From: a virus
IMG/VR virus record: IMGVR_UViG_3300029267_001832
Coordinates: 1-20,421 of that record
DNA: 20,421 nt
Reading direction: 5' to 3' (one strand)
Below, one piece after another: positions 1 through 8,200 of the stretch. The first letter of the stretch is position 1, and every line of letters begins with the position of its first letter. The translations under genes were made by a program, and so were the position numbers. The notes below the pieces were generated by a model that worked only from the letters and a program-made list of their open reading frames with translations, was not told where the DNA came from and did not search any database.

Positions 1-20
1 GCCCTCCATCGCCGTCTCAT
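1..20 (-). CDS. probable 5' end of the next leftward gene (partial)
   Basis: On the minus strand an ATG lies three bases after the TAG stop of the Stealth-like gene, and a GAAGGG ribosome site sits 8 bases upstream of it. Only about six codons (M-R-R-R-W-R) fall in the window, so no function can be given. The tight spacing fits continuation of the leftward operon past the window edge. Confidence 0.35.
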
Positions 21-23
21 GGT

Positions 24-785
24 CTATGCCCTTCGTGCGGTACGAGCCGGGACCTTCGCCTCGTAGCGCGACGGGTCGGGAAACATGGTCGACAACGCTG
101 TGCGGAAGTGTCGCCAGGACAAGTCGGTGGTCGAGTGGAACGGCGTGCGGAGCTTGCCGGGACGGAACGCCTTCGAGTCCTCGATGAGAACACTGTCCTC
201 GCGGCGAATGTTCAGGTTCCCGTACAGCGTTCTCCACTGCGGTGGATTCGTGGGCGTGATCTCCGAGAAGCGGGTGAGCGTGTCGGCCATGAGCTGTCTG
301 TCCGCCGGAAACGGCACGTGCAGCTCGTAGCTCAACGGGTCGTCGACACCGATCGCTTGCAGGCAGATCTTCGTCGTCCGCAGCGACTCCGCCCACCACG
401 AGGACTTGCCGTTCGTAGCCATACGGACACGGGGAAGCCGCAGGTGAGCGTCGAGCGAGCTTCGGTAGTACACGGGGAGGGCCGTCAGTGGCTCGGTCAG
501 GAAGAAGTCGTCGTTGAACACGATGACCTCGTCTGACACCCCTTGCGTTGAGCAGGCCGTGAGGATATTGCGAAACACGTTGGTCTGCGAACTCGCGCTC
601 GTGTTGCCGGGGATGAACTCGACGCCGGTCAGCCAGTTCGGCTTGTACCCCACCACCCACACGGTGCCGTGATCGGGGAAGAAAGCCTCCAGCGAACGGA
701 GGCTGTACCGCAGCTCGTCGTTGGTGTCGCCGGGGCGAACCGGATAGATGACGTCGCGCATGATCGTGCTACGCCGCTGTGTCAC
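24..785 (-). CDS. Stealth-like sugar(-phosphate) transferase
   Basis: This 253-residue protein resembles the Stealth family of hexose-phosphate and glycosyl transferases that build or decorate polysaccharides. Visible signs are the opening DVIYPVRPGD followed by ELRYSLRSLE (residues 11-33), close to the Stealth CR1 pattern, and IVFNDDFFL (88-96), the acidic NDD-F-F motif typical of the catalytic core. The length is near the minimal core, with no membrane segment or signal peptide. The GTG start overlaps the previous stop as GTGA. There is no clear ribosome site, so translation is probably coupled; an ATG at 761 (residue 9) is an alternative start. It lies at the distal end of the head operon, which also carries a second glycosyltransferase and two methyltransferases, so I infer a role in glycan decoration of the virion or another phage product. 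The family call is fairly good; the substrate is unknown. Confidence 0.65.
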   Translation of the reverse strand: MTQRRSTIMRDVIYPVRPGDTNDELRYSLRSLEAFFPDHGTVWVVGYKPNWLTGVEFIPGNTSASSQTNVFRNILTACSTQGVSDEVIVFNDDFFLTEPLTALPVYYRSSLDAHLRLPRVRMATNGKSSWWAESLRTTKICLQAIGVDDPLSYELHVPFPADRQLMADTLTRFSEITPTNPPQWRTLYGNLNIRREDSVLIEDSKAFRPGKLRTPFHSTTDLSWRHFRTALSTMFPDPSRYEAKVPARTARRA

Positions 786-1168
786 AGGACGTCGTGAATG
801 GCCTTGAGTACAGCGGCCTTGTTCGGGAGTCTGTGCGGATCTTCGATGCCGAGCTTGGCTGCGTAGTCGTTCAGCGCACCACGGTGCCAGTCGGCATCGG
901 GAAAGCCGTCGTCGTAGTTCGGCCCGGTGACGGGAGGCTCGTAGGCAACAGGTGCCACCGCCGACGGAGTGTCCAACAGCCCCGCCGCGCTGGCATTGCC
1001 CTCGGGGATCCGATAGAGCCGACGCGGCCCGGTGCGGGTCAGCGTTTCGATGACCTCTGGGCCGTACAGCTCGATGAGCCGACGCAGACCGGGGCCGCGC
1101 TTGGACGGATCGACGAAGTCGACGATCGCGAATCCGTCCTCAATGGTGGTCACAATCCCGTCAGGCAT
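782..1168 (-). CDS. small head-tail-region protein with HeH/SAP-like C-terminus
   Basis: This 128-residue protein directly follows the two capsid-type genes. The C-terminal stretch WHRGALNDYAAKLGIED followed by LPNKAAVLKAI has the helix-extended-helix look of HeH/LEM/SAP-like motifs (a short hydrophobic helix, G-I turn, then NKAxLxxAI). Such motifs are common in small actinophage proteins encoded just after the capsid gene. The N-terminal half (residues 1-60) is mixed strand and helix without a recognised domain. The ATG start is preceded by AAGGGAA about 8 bases upstream. The position suggests a head-tail connector or head accessory protein, but that is inferred from gene order only. It is translationally coupled to the Stealth-like gene by a GTGA overlap. 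Confidence 0.6.
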   Translation of the reverse strand: MPDGIVTTIEDGFAIVDFVDPSKRGPGLRRLIELYGPEVIETLTRTGPRRLYRIPEGNASAAGLLDTPSAVAPVAYEPPVTGPNYDDGFPDADWHRGALNDYAAKLGIEDPHRLPNKAAVLKAIHDVL

Positions 1169-1182
1169 CTACGGTTTCCCTT

Positions 1183-1956
1183 CTAGGTGATCTGTACGGC
1201 CGCGATCAGGCTCTCGTAGCCGACAACAACCGACCGCTCTGCAATCGCCGCGTACGTGTTCTCCTGCTCTGTCATGGTCGACCGGACCTGCACGGCGTCA
1301 CGCCATCCGAACAGCGGAGACGTTGCGACAAGAACGTCGCCGAGAGTGTCGACGTAACCGCCGCCGAACACCCACCGATGCCCCAGCGTGGTCCGCATGG
1401 CACCGGACACGTTACGGATCTGGTCCGGGTCGACGCTCGCCCAGGCTGCCGACGCGTGAATCACACCGACGGTGTTCGTTTTGGCGAGCTCGCCCTCGAG
1501 GTAGGCAACCGCAGTGGCGAGAGACGTACGTGCGACAGGGGCGGGTGCGTCAAGGATCAGCTGACCGCCGACAGCAGTCTCGACCGCTGTCTGTTCCTCC
1601 AGCCGAAGAATCTGCTGCACGCGCGCGTTGACCTCGGCTTGGCTCGCTGCTGTCAGATCACACTCGTCGTAGGCCCATACGGTGATCGGTGCGAACGGGT
1701 CGGGGTCCATGTCCGGACGGACACCGGTCTTGAGGCTCTCGGAGCCGCTGTCGGGCACGGCGCACCATGGTTCGTCACCCCACACGCCGAACGCGTCGCT
1801 GCCGCCGTAGTTCCACGGACGAATCTTGACGCCGTCCGACAGGAACCGCGACGGGCCGCTGGCCTCGGTCCACAGGGTTGCGCTGTACAGGCCGGGAGCC
1901 GCCGGGCTGACCAGCGGAGGGTCGAAGATCAGTGCCTGAATCACTGGAGCCGTCAT
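1183..1956 (-). CDS. second head protein, candidate partner of the major capsid protein
   Basis: This is a soluble protein of 257 residues encoded immediately after the major capsid gene. Some actinophages have a pair of adjacent capsid-type genes at this position, often labelled hexamer and pentamer proteins. Features that recall that second protein are the opening IQALIFDPP, GPSRFLSDGVKIRPWNYGG (about residues 34-52), a helical segment EVNARVQQILRLEEQ, and a C-terminal half with WVFGGGYVDTLG, LVATSPLFGWRD and a closing VVVGYESLIAAVQIT. The assignment rests on memory of the family and on gene order, so a minor head or decoration role is possible. The start is an ATG with GAGGAG 7 bases upstream. 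It is separated from the capsid gene by a 14-bp inverted repeat, which suggests separately tuned expression. Confidence 0.55.
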   Translation of the reverse strand: MTAPVIQALIFDPPLVSPAAPGLYSATLWTEASGPSRFLSDGVKIRPWNYGGSDAFGVWGDEPWCAVPDSGSESLKTGVRPDMDPDPFAPITVWAYDECDLTAASQAEVNARVQQILRLEEQTAVETAVGGQLILDAPAPVARTSLATAVAYLEGELAKTNTVGVIHASAAWASVDPDQIRNVSGAMRTTLGHRWVFGGGYVDTLGDVLVATSPLFGWRDAVQVRSTMTEQENTYAAIAERSVVVGYESLIAAVQIT

Positions 1957-1978
1957 GGCTTACTCCTCATAGTGGTAC

Positions 1979-2025
1979 GGAGGCGGATGACGCGAGTTGT
2001 CGGGGTACTCACGTCATCCGCCTCC
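1979..2025 (-). terminator. 14-bp perfect inverted repeat after the capsid gene
   Basis: GGAGGCGGATGACG (1979-1992) pairs perfectly with CGTCATCCGCCTCC (2012-2025) across a 19-base loop. It lies between the capsid stop and the ribosome site of the next leftward gene. There is no U-tract, so it could be a partial terminator, a processing or mRNA-stability hairpin, or a protein-binding palindrome. Confidence 0.6.
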
Positions 2026-2047
2026 TATCCGATCAGCGTGGCTGCCT

Positions 2048-3727
2048 CTACACGCTCGGAGTATTGCACTCGACGGTCTGGCGCGCTCCGATAGCACCGG
2101 AGACACACAGCGGGATGGTCACCAGGATCGACTGGTTGCACCGCTTGCCGACGGCGTAGGCGTCCTCGGTGAAGAACCGCGTGTAGCGGTTCACCTGGAG
2201 CTGCTCCTTCGGGTACATGACACCCAGCTCGATGACGTTGCTCATCGAGCGGAACCATGTCCCCGCCGGGTACAGCACCACGTCCACGGTGTCGGGCCAG
2301 AGCACCGTGTCGAGGTCACCGGGCAGGTCGGTGTCCCGCGTCTGCCAGTCGCCGACGAACTGAAGGGCGATGTTCCGCGCCGACAGCCAGCTCGAGATCT
2401 GACCGTCGGAGACGGCCAGGACGTCGAGACCCTCGCGCAGCGCCAGGTCGGCGCGGAGCACCTCGTGGAACCAGCTCGGGGCGATGCCCTCGATGGTGGC
2501 GGTACGGGCCAGGCCCTTCTGGAGACGAAGGTTCGTTGCCATCAGAGCCAGGCTGTTCAGCACCGAAGCCGCCGAGCCGAGAACACTGGTCGGCGGAATC
2601 ACCTTCGCTGCTCCCGAACCGGCCACCACGTCAAGCACGGTGCGGCGGCTGACCGCCCGCAGATGCTCCTGAGCCAGCGAGCGCATGAACCACTCGATCA
2701 GCTCGGGCCAGCCCTGCGTCTGGAGGACTCCCGCCTCGACGCAGTACCCCATCGCGTTGAGGCGCAGCTCGACGAACTCGTCGGGGCACGGAATCTCCAC
2801 GCAGGCCTTGAACGCTGTCGGCTCGCCGGTGCCGCTGTCCACTGCCTCGAGTTCGGGCTCGGTGAAGAAGAACTCGAAGGACTCGTAGATCGAGCTGAGA
2901 TCCGGCTCGACCGGCCAGCGGATGCCGCCACGGTTAATCGTGATCTCCGGCAAGCTGACCAGGTCAGTCGCACTCGGCACGTCGCAGAAGTCGTACAGCT
3001 GCTCGGACGGAGCGCACCAGCCACCGGCTGCGGTGAGGCTCCCACCGGGAAGCCGACGCTCGTCGGTGGCCTCGGTGATGGCCGCGACGAGAGCGTGGCT
3101 GTCCTCGACCAGCTTCACGTCACGGTTGAGCCGTGCGAGAACCTGAGTCGCGAACGAGCCGCGCGCACCGGACGGACGACGCGCGCCGCGCGAACCGGGG
3201 CGAACGGAGTCCACCGCGAGGGCCAGCTCACGGAAGCCGACACGACCGCTGCGGTAACCCGGAGCGCCGGGCACCATCTCCCAGCCGGGACCGGTGGGGC
3301 CTTCGGGAGCGTCCACGGTGCCGACGTTGGCGAACGAAACGGGCGCGTTGCTGTTCGCAGCGACCGGCTCGGTCTCCTCGACGGTTTCGGCTTCAGCCTC
3401 GGCCTCGGTTTCCTCGACCTCGGCTTCGACCTTCTCGGCCTCGGCTTCGGTCTCCTCGACCTTCTCGGCGGTGGCGGAGGCAGCGCGGTCAAGCAGCTCA
3501 GTCACGCTGCTGCGGTGCGCCTCCTCCTCGGCGGTGGCGGTGGCGAGAGCAGTGCTGAGCTTGTCGACGCTGTCGAGCAGAGAGCGGAGCGCCTCCACGT
3601 CGTCGCGTGACAGTTCCTCACCAGCTTCGTGGCGGGCCTGAATGACATTGATTGACCGCTGGGCCTGTGTCCGCAGCTCCTCGAGCTCCGAGACGGTGGC
3701 GGGCAGTTCCTCCGGCAGAGTGAACAC
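2048..3727 (-). CDS. major capsid protein with N-terminal scaffold-like (delta) region
   Basis: This 559-residue protein is the probable HK97-fold major capsid protein. Residues 1-85 are charged and helical, and 86-120 are an almost pure Glu/Ala/Val/Thr coiled-coil stretch, as expected of a removable delta/scaffold domain. The capsid core begins later; GGWCAPSE (235-242) followed by YDFCD is a pattern I associate with actinophage capsid proteins, and the C-terminus is strand-rich. The core contains eight cysteines, high for a cytosolic assembly protein. The reading frame stays open upstream to 3979, but I choose GTG at 3727 because AAGGAG sits 7 bases before it and the upstream extension overlaps the previous gene. 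The protease fusion encoded upstream is the likely processing enzyme. A 77-base leader and a downstream 14-bp inverted repeat isolate it within the operon, consistent with high expression. Confidence 0.85.
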   Translation of the reverse strand: MFTLPEELPATVSELEELRTQAQRSINVIQARHEAGEELSRDDVEALRSLLDSVDKLSTALATATAEEEAHRSSVTELLDRAASATAEKVEETEAEAEKVEAEVEETEAEAEAETVEETEPVAANSNAPVSFANVGTVDAPEGPTGPGWEMVPGAPGYRSGRVGFRELALAVDSVRPGSRGARRPSGARGSFATQVLARLNRDVKLVEDSHALVAAITEATDERRLPGGSLTAAGGWCAPSEQLYDFCDVPSATDLVSLPEITINRGGIRWPVEPDLSSIYESFEFFFTEPELEAVDSGTGEPTAFKACVEIPCPDEFVELRLNAMGYCVEAGVLQTQGWPELIEWFMRSLAQEHLRAVSRRTVLDVVAGSGAAKVIPPTSVLGSAASVLNSLALMATNLRLQKGLARTATIEGIAPSWFHEVLRADLALREGLDVLAVSDGQISSWLSARNIALQFVGDWQTRDTDLPGDLDTVLWPDTVDVVLYPAGTWFRSMSNVIELGVMYPKEQLQVNRYTRFFTEDAYAVGKRCNQSILVTIPLCVSGAIGARQTVECNTPSV

Positions 3728-3804
3728 TCCCGAACTCCTTCTTGTACGACGGTAACCACTTGGTTGGATCGTCTCCCTGGCCCGCAGCCAACAGAAAACT
3801 CTCT
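3728..3804 (-). promoter_or_regulatory. leader of the major capsid gene with strong ribosome site
   Basis: This is the only sizeable gap in the tightly overlapping run between portal and capsid. On the minus strand it carries AAGGAG (3735-3740), seven bases before the GTG start. Upstream is an imperfect hairpin: AACCA/TGGTT (3754-3758 with 3761-3765), flanked by ACGA/TCGT (3746-3749 with 3769-3772). No convincing -35/-10 pair was found. An added capsid promoter or an RNA element raising capsid translation is inference. Confidence 0.35.
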
Positions 3805-4506
3805 CTACGGCAAGACCATAACTGTGTCCGGTGCAGAGGTGTCGGGATCCCGGCGTTTCACCATGAAAGCGACACGGTTGTCGGTAGGCCGACGAGAGCC
3901 CTCGGCTTCGATCCGCTCGTAGCGACTGTGCCGGTGGAGATACCCGTGGACAGCGAGAGCGCACCCGTCCCAGTACCAATAGTCGTCGATGATGATGAGC
4001 CCGCCGGGATTGACGTACGGAAACAGTGACTCGAGCACCTCGGTGGTGGACGAGTACCAGTCACCGTCGAGGCGCAGCAGTGCGATGCCGTCCGGATACC
4101 CCTCGTCGCCGGGCAGCGTCTGGGAGAACCACCCGACGTGTGTGCGGTAGTTGTCGACACCGGCGAGCGCCATGGCTTCGATCGCCTTGTCCTCGGAGGC
4201 GGCGCAGTTGTGTCCCGTCACCGCTTGCCACTCCACCGCCGATTGACCGGACGGTGTGCCACCGTCGATGTCCTCAGCGGGCGGGAGTCCACGGAAACTG
4301 TCGAACAGGTGGTATCGGCGCTCGTTGCCGAGCAGGCTGGCGATACCGGCGATCATGCCGCCGCGCCAGACACCGCACTCAACGACGGCTCCTGGCACGT
4401 TGCGGGTCTCGAGTGCGAGCTCAAGGTTCGTCACGTACCGGCGCTCCTTCACCATGGAGTGCCGACGGAATCGCCGCCATACGTCATGCAGTGAGCTGTT
4501 CTTCAT
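3805..4506 (-). CDS. TylF-like SAM-dependent O-methyltransferase
   Basis: This 233-residue protein matches the TylF/macrocin O-methyltransferase family, which usually methylates sugar hydroxyls. Visible motifs are the SAM-binding VVECGVWRGG (residues 41-50), LFDSFRGLPP (67-76), LLRLDGDWYSST (143-154) and IIIDDYWYWDGC (171-182), whose Asp-Asp pair is the usual metal/catalytic site. The length is normal and the key motifs are intact, so it is probably active. Its ATG overlaps the stop of the preceding methyltransferase as ATGA. The pair sits between the protease fusion and the capsid gene, and the operon also carries two sugar-transferase-like genes. I therefore infer O-methylation of a phage-made glycan, perhaps on virion protein. 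The acceptor is not visible from the sequence. Confidence 0.8.
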   Translation of the reverse strand: MKNSSLHDVWRRFRRHSMVKERRYVTNLELALETRNVPGAVVECGVWRGGMIAGIASLLGNERRYHLFDSFRGLPPAEDIDGGTPSGQSAVEWQAVTGHNCAASEDKAIEAMALAGVDNYRTHVGWFSQTLPGDEGYPDGIALLRLDGDWYSSTTEVLESLFPYVNPGGLIIIDDYWYWDGCALAVHGYLHRHSRYERIEAEGSRRPTDNRVAFMVKRRDPDTSAPDTVMVLP

Positions 4507-5060
4507 TTGTCGGCCCGTCGCGTGACGGCCATTCGCCTACCGACCAGTTCCAGCCACGAGAGGCTGCCGTTCAGAACGAGACTGTCAACGGCAGACACAA
4601 CGCCGGGGAATCGGTCGTAGTAGTCGTCGAACACCACGGTGGCGTTGTCGGCCAGATGAACGTCCCAGGCCGTGAAGTCCCGCAGCACGGAGTCGTGCGT
4701 GTGTTCTCCGTCGATGTAGAGCAGGCCCACTTTCAGCCCGACCGTCCAGGTCGCTGCCGCGTCGGTGGACAGCGCCCGCTGAAACGTCGCACCTCGGGCG
4801 GTCTCCATCGCGATCTCCATGTCGCGGTGCCGGTAGCGGCGATGCATGTGCGGTCGCCCCTCATAAGCCCCCTCGAGCCCCCAGGAGTCGATGCCGAACA
4901 CCGGAGCGCCCAGACCCGCCGCTGCGCCCTCGACGATGACACGCAGCGACCCGCCCTGATAAACACCGATCTCCACGCAGGCCGTGTCGGAGGGCGTCTG
5001 AGCCGCGAGTTCTCTCAGACGTTCGAGCGCGACGATCTCGGTCAGCGTCTCGGTGTTCAT
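4503..5060 (-). CDS. class I SAM-dependent methyltransferase
   Basis: This 185-residue Rossmann methyltransferase belongs to the same broad group as cephalosporin hydroxylase/Methyltransf_24 proteins. The SAM site is CVEIGVYQGGS (residues 28-38), followed by FGIDSWG (55-61), LLYIDGEHTHDSVLRDF (113-129) and VVFDDYYDRF (142-151). The IDGEHxxxxVxxD and DD motifs are characteristic of small-molecule or sugar methyltransferases of this group rather than of DNA base methyltransferases; there is no DPPY or PCQ motif. The frame is open further upstream, but the ATG at 5060 overlaps the previous stop as ATGA and has GGAAGG 12 bases before it. It is coupled to the TylF-like gene by another ATGA. The two are similar in architecture and may act in sequence on one glycan; this is inference. 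Confidence 0.75.
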   Translation of the reverse strand: MNTETLTEIVALERLRELAAQTPSDTACVEIGVYQGGSLRVIVEGAAAGLGAPVFGIDSWGLEGAYEGRPHMHRRYRHRDMEIAMETARGATFQRALSTDAAATWTVGLKVGLLYIDGEHTHDSVLRDFTAWDVHLADNATVVFDDYYDRFPGVVSAVDSLVLNGSLSWLELVGRRMAVTRRADK

Positions 5061-5236
5061 CGCGGTCGAACAACCTTCCGTATCGTCCCGCCGCCTGCCT
5101 GACGAACCTCGACCTTGGCCTCGATCAGTGACAGAAACTCGGATGAGCTGGTGCCGTCTGGATAGGTGACGACGTAGCCGACCACTGTCACGCCGCTGGC
5201 GGCAGCACGACGACGGGCACCGCAACCGCAACCCAT
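5057..5236 (-). CDS. small conserved phage protein MGCGCG (DUF7196-like)
   Basis: This 59-residue protein begins MGCGCGARRR, continues with YVVTYPDGTSSSEFLSLIEA and ends AGGGTIRKVVRPR. The pattern of a Cys-rich start, 'V-YPDG', a helix of the 'EAK' type and 'GGG-I-RKV' matches a family of tiny actinophage proteins found near capsid genes (DUF7196, from memory). Function is unknown. The two N-terminal cysteines could bind metal or be acylated, but there is no lipobox or signal peptide. It overlaps both neighbours by ATGA, so it is translated as part of the head operon. Confidence 0.7.
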   Translation of the reverse strand: MGCGCGARRRAAASGVTVVGYVVTYPDGTSSSEFLSLIEAKVEVRQAGGGTIRKVVRPR

Positions 5237-8200
5237 CAGCGACGCGCCAACAGGTCGGCGATCTCCTCCGCCGGTGTCGGAGGACGAGTGATGCGCGAGG
5301 CCCGCTCGAGCAGCTCGGACTTCTCGGCTGCACGCTTCGCCTCGAGATCCGCGACGCGCGCTTCGCCGATCGCCTCCTTGACCGCTGCCTTGATCTCGTC
5401 GGCGGTAATGACCGGGGAGACGTCCTCGGCAACGTCCTCGTCGGTGGGGCCGAGTGACGCGACCAGGGCGATCGGACGCCCCTGCTCGTCGGAGCGGCCA
5501 CGGGCCGAGAACCCTGGCGTGTTCACGGCCAGCGCGGCAACCAGCTCGAGCCCCTGACCGAAGTCCCGCCAGTCGCCGGACAGTGGCGACGAGAGACCCT
5601 GCTCGATCTGGTCGGCGGTCGCCCACGGAGCCGCGACGCCGGAGAACCAGATGCCGTGATCGTCCTCGCCCACTCTGACCAGCGCGAAGCAGGTTCCCGT
5701 GTTGTCGTAGTGTGCCGCTGCCGCTCGGCCGCTCGCGCCGGGGCTGGCGTGACCGGTGCCGACGGTGAGACGTCCCACCGGAAGCCGCTCGCCGTTGTCG
5801 AGACGTACAGCCGGGCTGGTGTGGAAGTGCGCGTAGTTCGCCCGGCTGCGGGGAGCAATGACGCACTCGGTCTGAATCGACCGATGGCACTCACCGAAGC
5901 AGGCGAGGTGGCCGTAGATCCGGCCGTCGTCGCCCATCGTCGGAAGCGTCGGCCCCTCGAGCTGGGGATTCTGAAACAGCCGGTGGTCGTAGACGCGCGG
6001 GCGGAACTCCTCCGCTGCCGCCGCGACCAGTGCCACGTCGCGGGACTCGCGCTCCAGGTTCAGCGGCAGCGTGGTGTCGCCGAACGCCGGAGTCGCCACC
6101 AGCGTGGTGCCGATCAGCTCGGCCTCGGTGATCGTCATGAACACCTCACCGTCACTGTCCTCACTGATCTCGTTACCGTCGCGGTCGGTGACCACCCAGC
6201 TGGCCGCAGCGAGGTCGACACTGGGACGGGTCACGCCGTGCGCGAGCTGGTCCGCCGCCTCGTCGGCCTCGGCCGTGTTCAGCAGGTACCCCGACGCGAC
6301 GATCGTGTTGTCACGCTGCTCGGCGGACTCGATGACGCCGACGGTGTAGGCGCTGGTGTGCCCCTCAGCGCCCTGCTTCATCCACATGAGCGGAAGTGGA
6401 AACGCACGGAAGGTCAGAGTGATGTCCGACCGCAGCATTCGTCCGTCACTGGTCGGCGTGCCGATGAACGCCACGACGGCGTCGGTGAACGTGCGGAACT
6501 CTCCGTCGCTCATGATGTTCTCCTGTTCGGTCGGCGAGCTTGCTGTCATACTCTCAGCCAGCAGGGCAGGCGGCACGAAGCCGAGACCGGCCGGGTCCTC
6601 ACGAGCACGGATAATCCCCTGCCGCTGACGGTGAATGATCTCGTTCCGTTGAGCGGAGTTACGTCGCTGCTCGCGCGGAAGCGGCGCGTCGGGCGGGGCC
6701 ATGCCGACACGGCAGCGGCAGTTGCGGACCTCCTGAGACGGCCCACTCGGATCGCCGGGATACTCGAGCTCAGCACCGCCGACGAAGAACGGGTCCTCGA
6801 CTCTGGCCTTCTGACCGTCGGCCGCGAAGTGCGTGTGCCGAGTGCGGCGGTCCATGTGCGCGCACCAGACCTTGTCGAACTCGACGCCCGATGTTGACGC
6901 GGCGTTGAGCATCGCCTGGTTAATGATCCCTGCCGCTTGCAGACCGCTCTCACGAGCGACGTCACGGAACCGTTGGAAAAAGTCGGCAGCCGGGCGGGTC
7001 GGTCCCGGTTCGTAGATGTTCTCGTACGCCCGCTCCATCTGAGTGCCTTCGGACCAGTCTCCGCGTGATCGCGCCTTGGCGAGCTTGGCGGCGATCTCAC
7101 GAAGCCCCTCGGGGCCTCTGGGCATCAGCTCGTTGGTCCGAACGCTGCTGAAGGCGTCCACACCGGTACCGAGCCAGGCTCCGAGCTCGGCTCTAAGCTC
7201 CGAGATAGGTATGGCGCGGCGGCTGTTCTTGTTCGTGGTACCCACAAGCAGATCTCGTAGGCGGCTCGGTATGGACTTGCCTGCTGGAGGGTCGTAGGAG
7301 CCGAGGAACATCTCGAGTCGGCGACGGCTGCCGACCTGATCCCAGAGCAGGAGAGCCGCCATCTTGACCTGGTCGGGATCGGTGTCCCAGGCCAGTGCCG
7401 TCATGCGGGCAACAAGATCAAGACCGAGCCGCTGCTGCCCGGATCGGGGCGCTGTCGGTGCGGGCCAGTTGGCCTCAACCCACTTGGGCGAAGTGCGATC
7501 TTCGGTGTACGTGTTCGCGGCCGTCTGCTCGGGAAGGGCGTTACGGATCATCATGGTGCGGGGGAATAGGCGCTCGGGCTCGGGAGGTAGCTCACCGAAC
7601 GTCGGTCCTCCGAACTTCTCTGCCAGCGCACGGAAGGTCGCTTGCTTCTCGTGCATGTGCTCAAGCCATGTCGGGAAGTCCGATGACCAGTTGGCAGATG
7701 CGCCTGATGGCGAGATCCCCTTCGTGGTCGGCGGGGGATTCATGATCTGGTCGCGGATTCGAGCGGATCGCCGCTCATACTCCTCTGGGGAATACGGGCT
7801 GTGCACCCACCACTCGGCTAGTCCGTACGGGTTGTCAGGAGTACCGATCGGGATAGGCGCGCCGGTGCGAGGGTCCGTTGTCCACTTGATCTTCGCGGCA
7901 TCCTTGCGGCGCAGCTCTGCAAGCTGCTTCAGAGCCTCCTCGCGTTCCTCGGGTGTCGAGGGCGGGAGGTAGCCGGGATTACCCGGTATCTCCCACGGGG
8001 GACGATCGTCGTCAGGCTCGCCGTCAGCTGTCAGAGCTGGAACGGGACGAGTGTCCGACGCCAGATCCATGCACAGCACGTACGCGGTCTGAACGTAGGC
8101 GAAGCACCACATCATCGCCATCACGGGAATGACGCTCAGCTCGACGAGCTCGTCCCACAGGGCCTGCGCGTCCTCGGACACCAGAACATCGAGGTCGGGA

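Noticed and set aside
3360-3490. Repetitive ctcggcttc-like tract
   Set aside because: This low-complexity DNA simply encodes the Glu/Ala-rich coil of the capsid protein and is not an independent repeat element.
1997-3610. 537-codon open frame on the plus strand
   Set aside because: It lies opposite the major capsid gene; its product is Arg/Gly/Leu-rich without motifs, as expected from an antisense high-GC frame.
4026-5102. 358-codon plus-strand frame opposite the methyltransferases
   Set aside because: It is Arg/Cys-rich and motif-free, whereas both methyltransferase frames on the minus strand show complete SAM motifs.
5656-6897. 413-codon open frame on the plus strand
   Set aside because: It is antisense to the MuF-protease fusion, whose domain motifs are clear.
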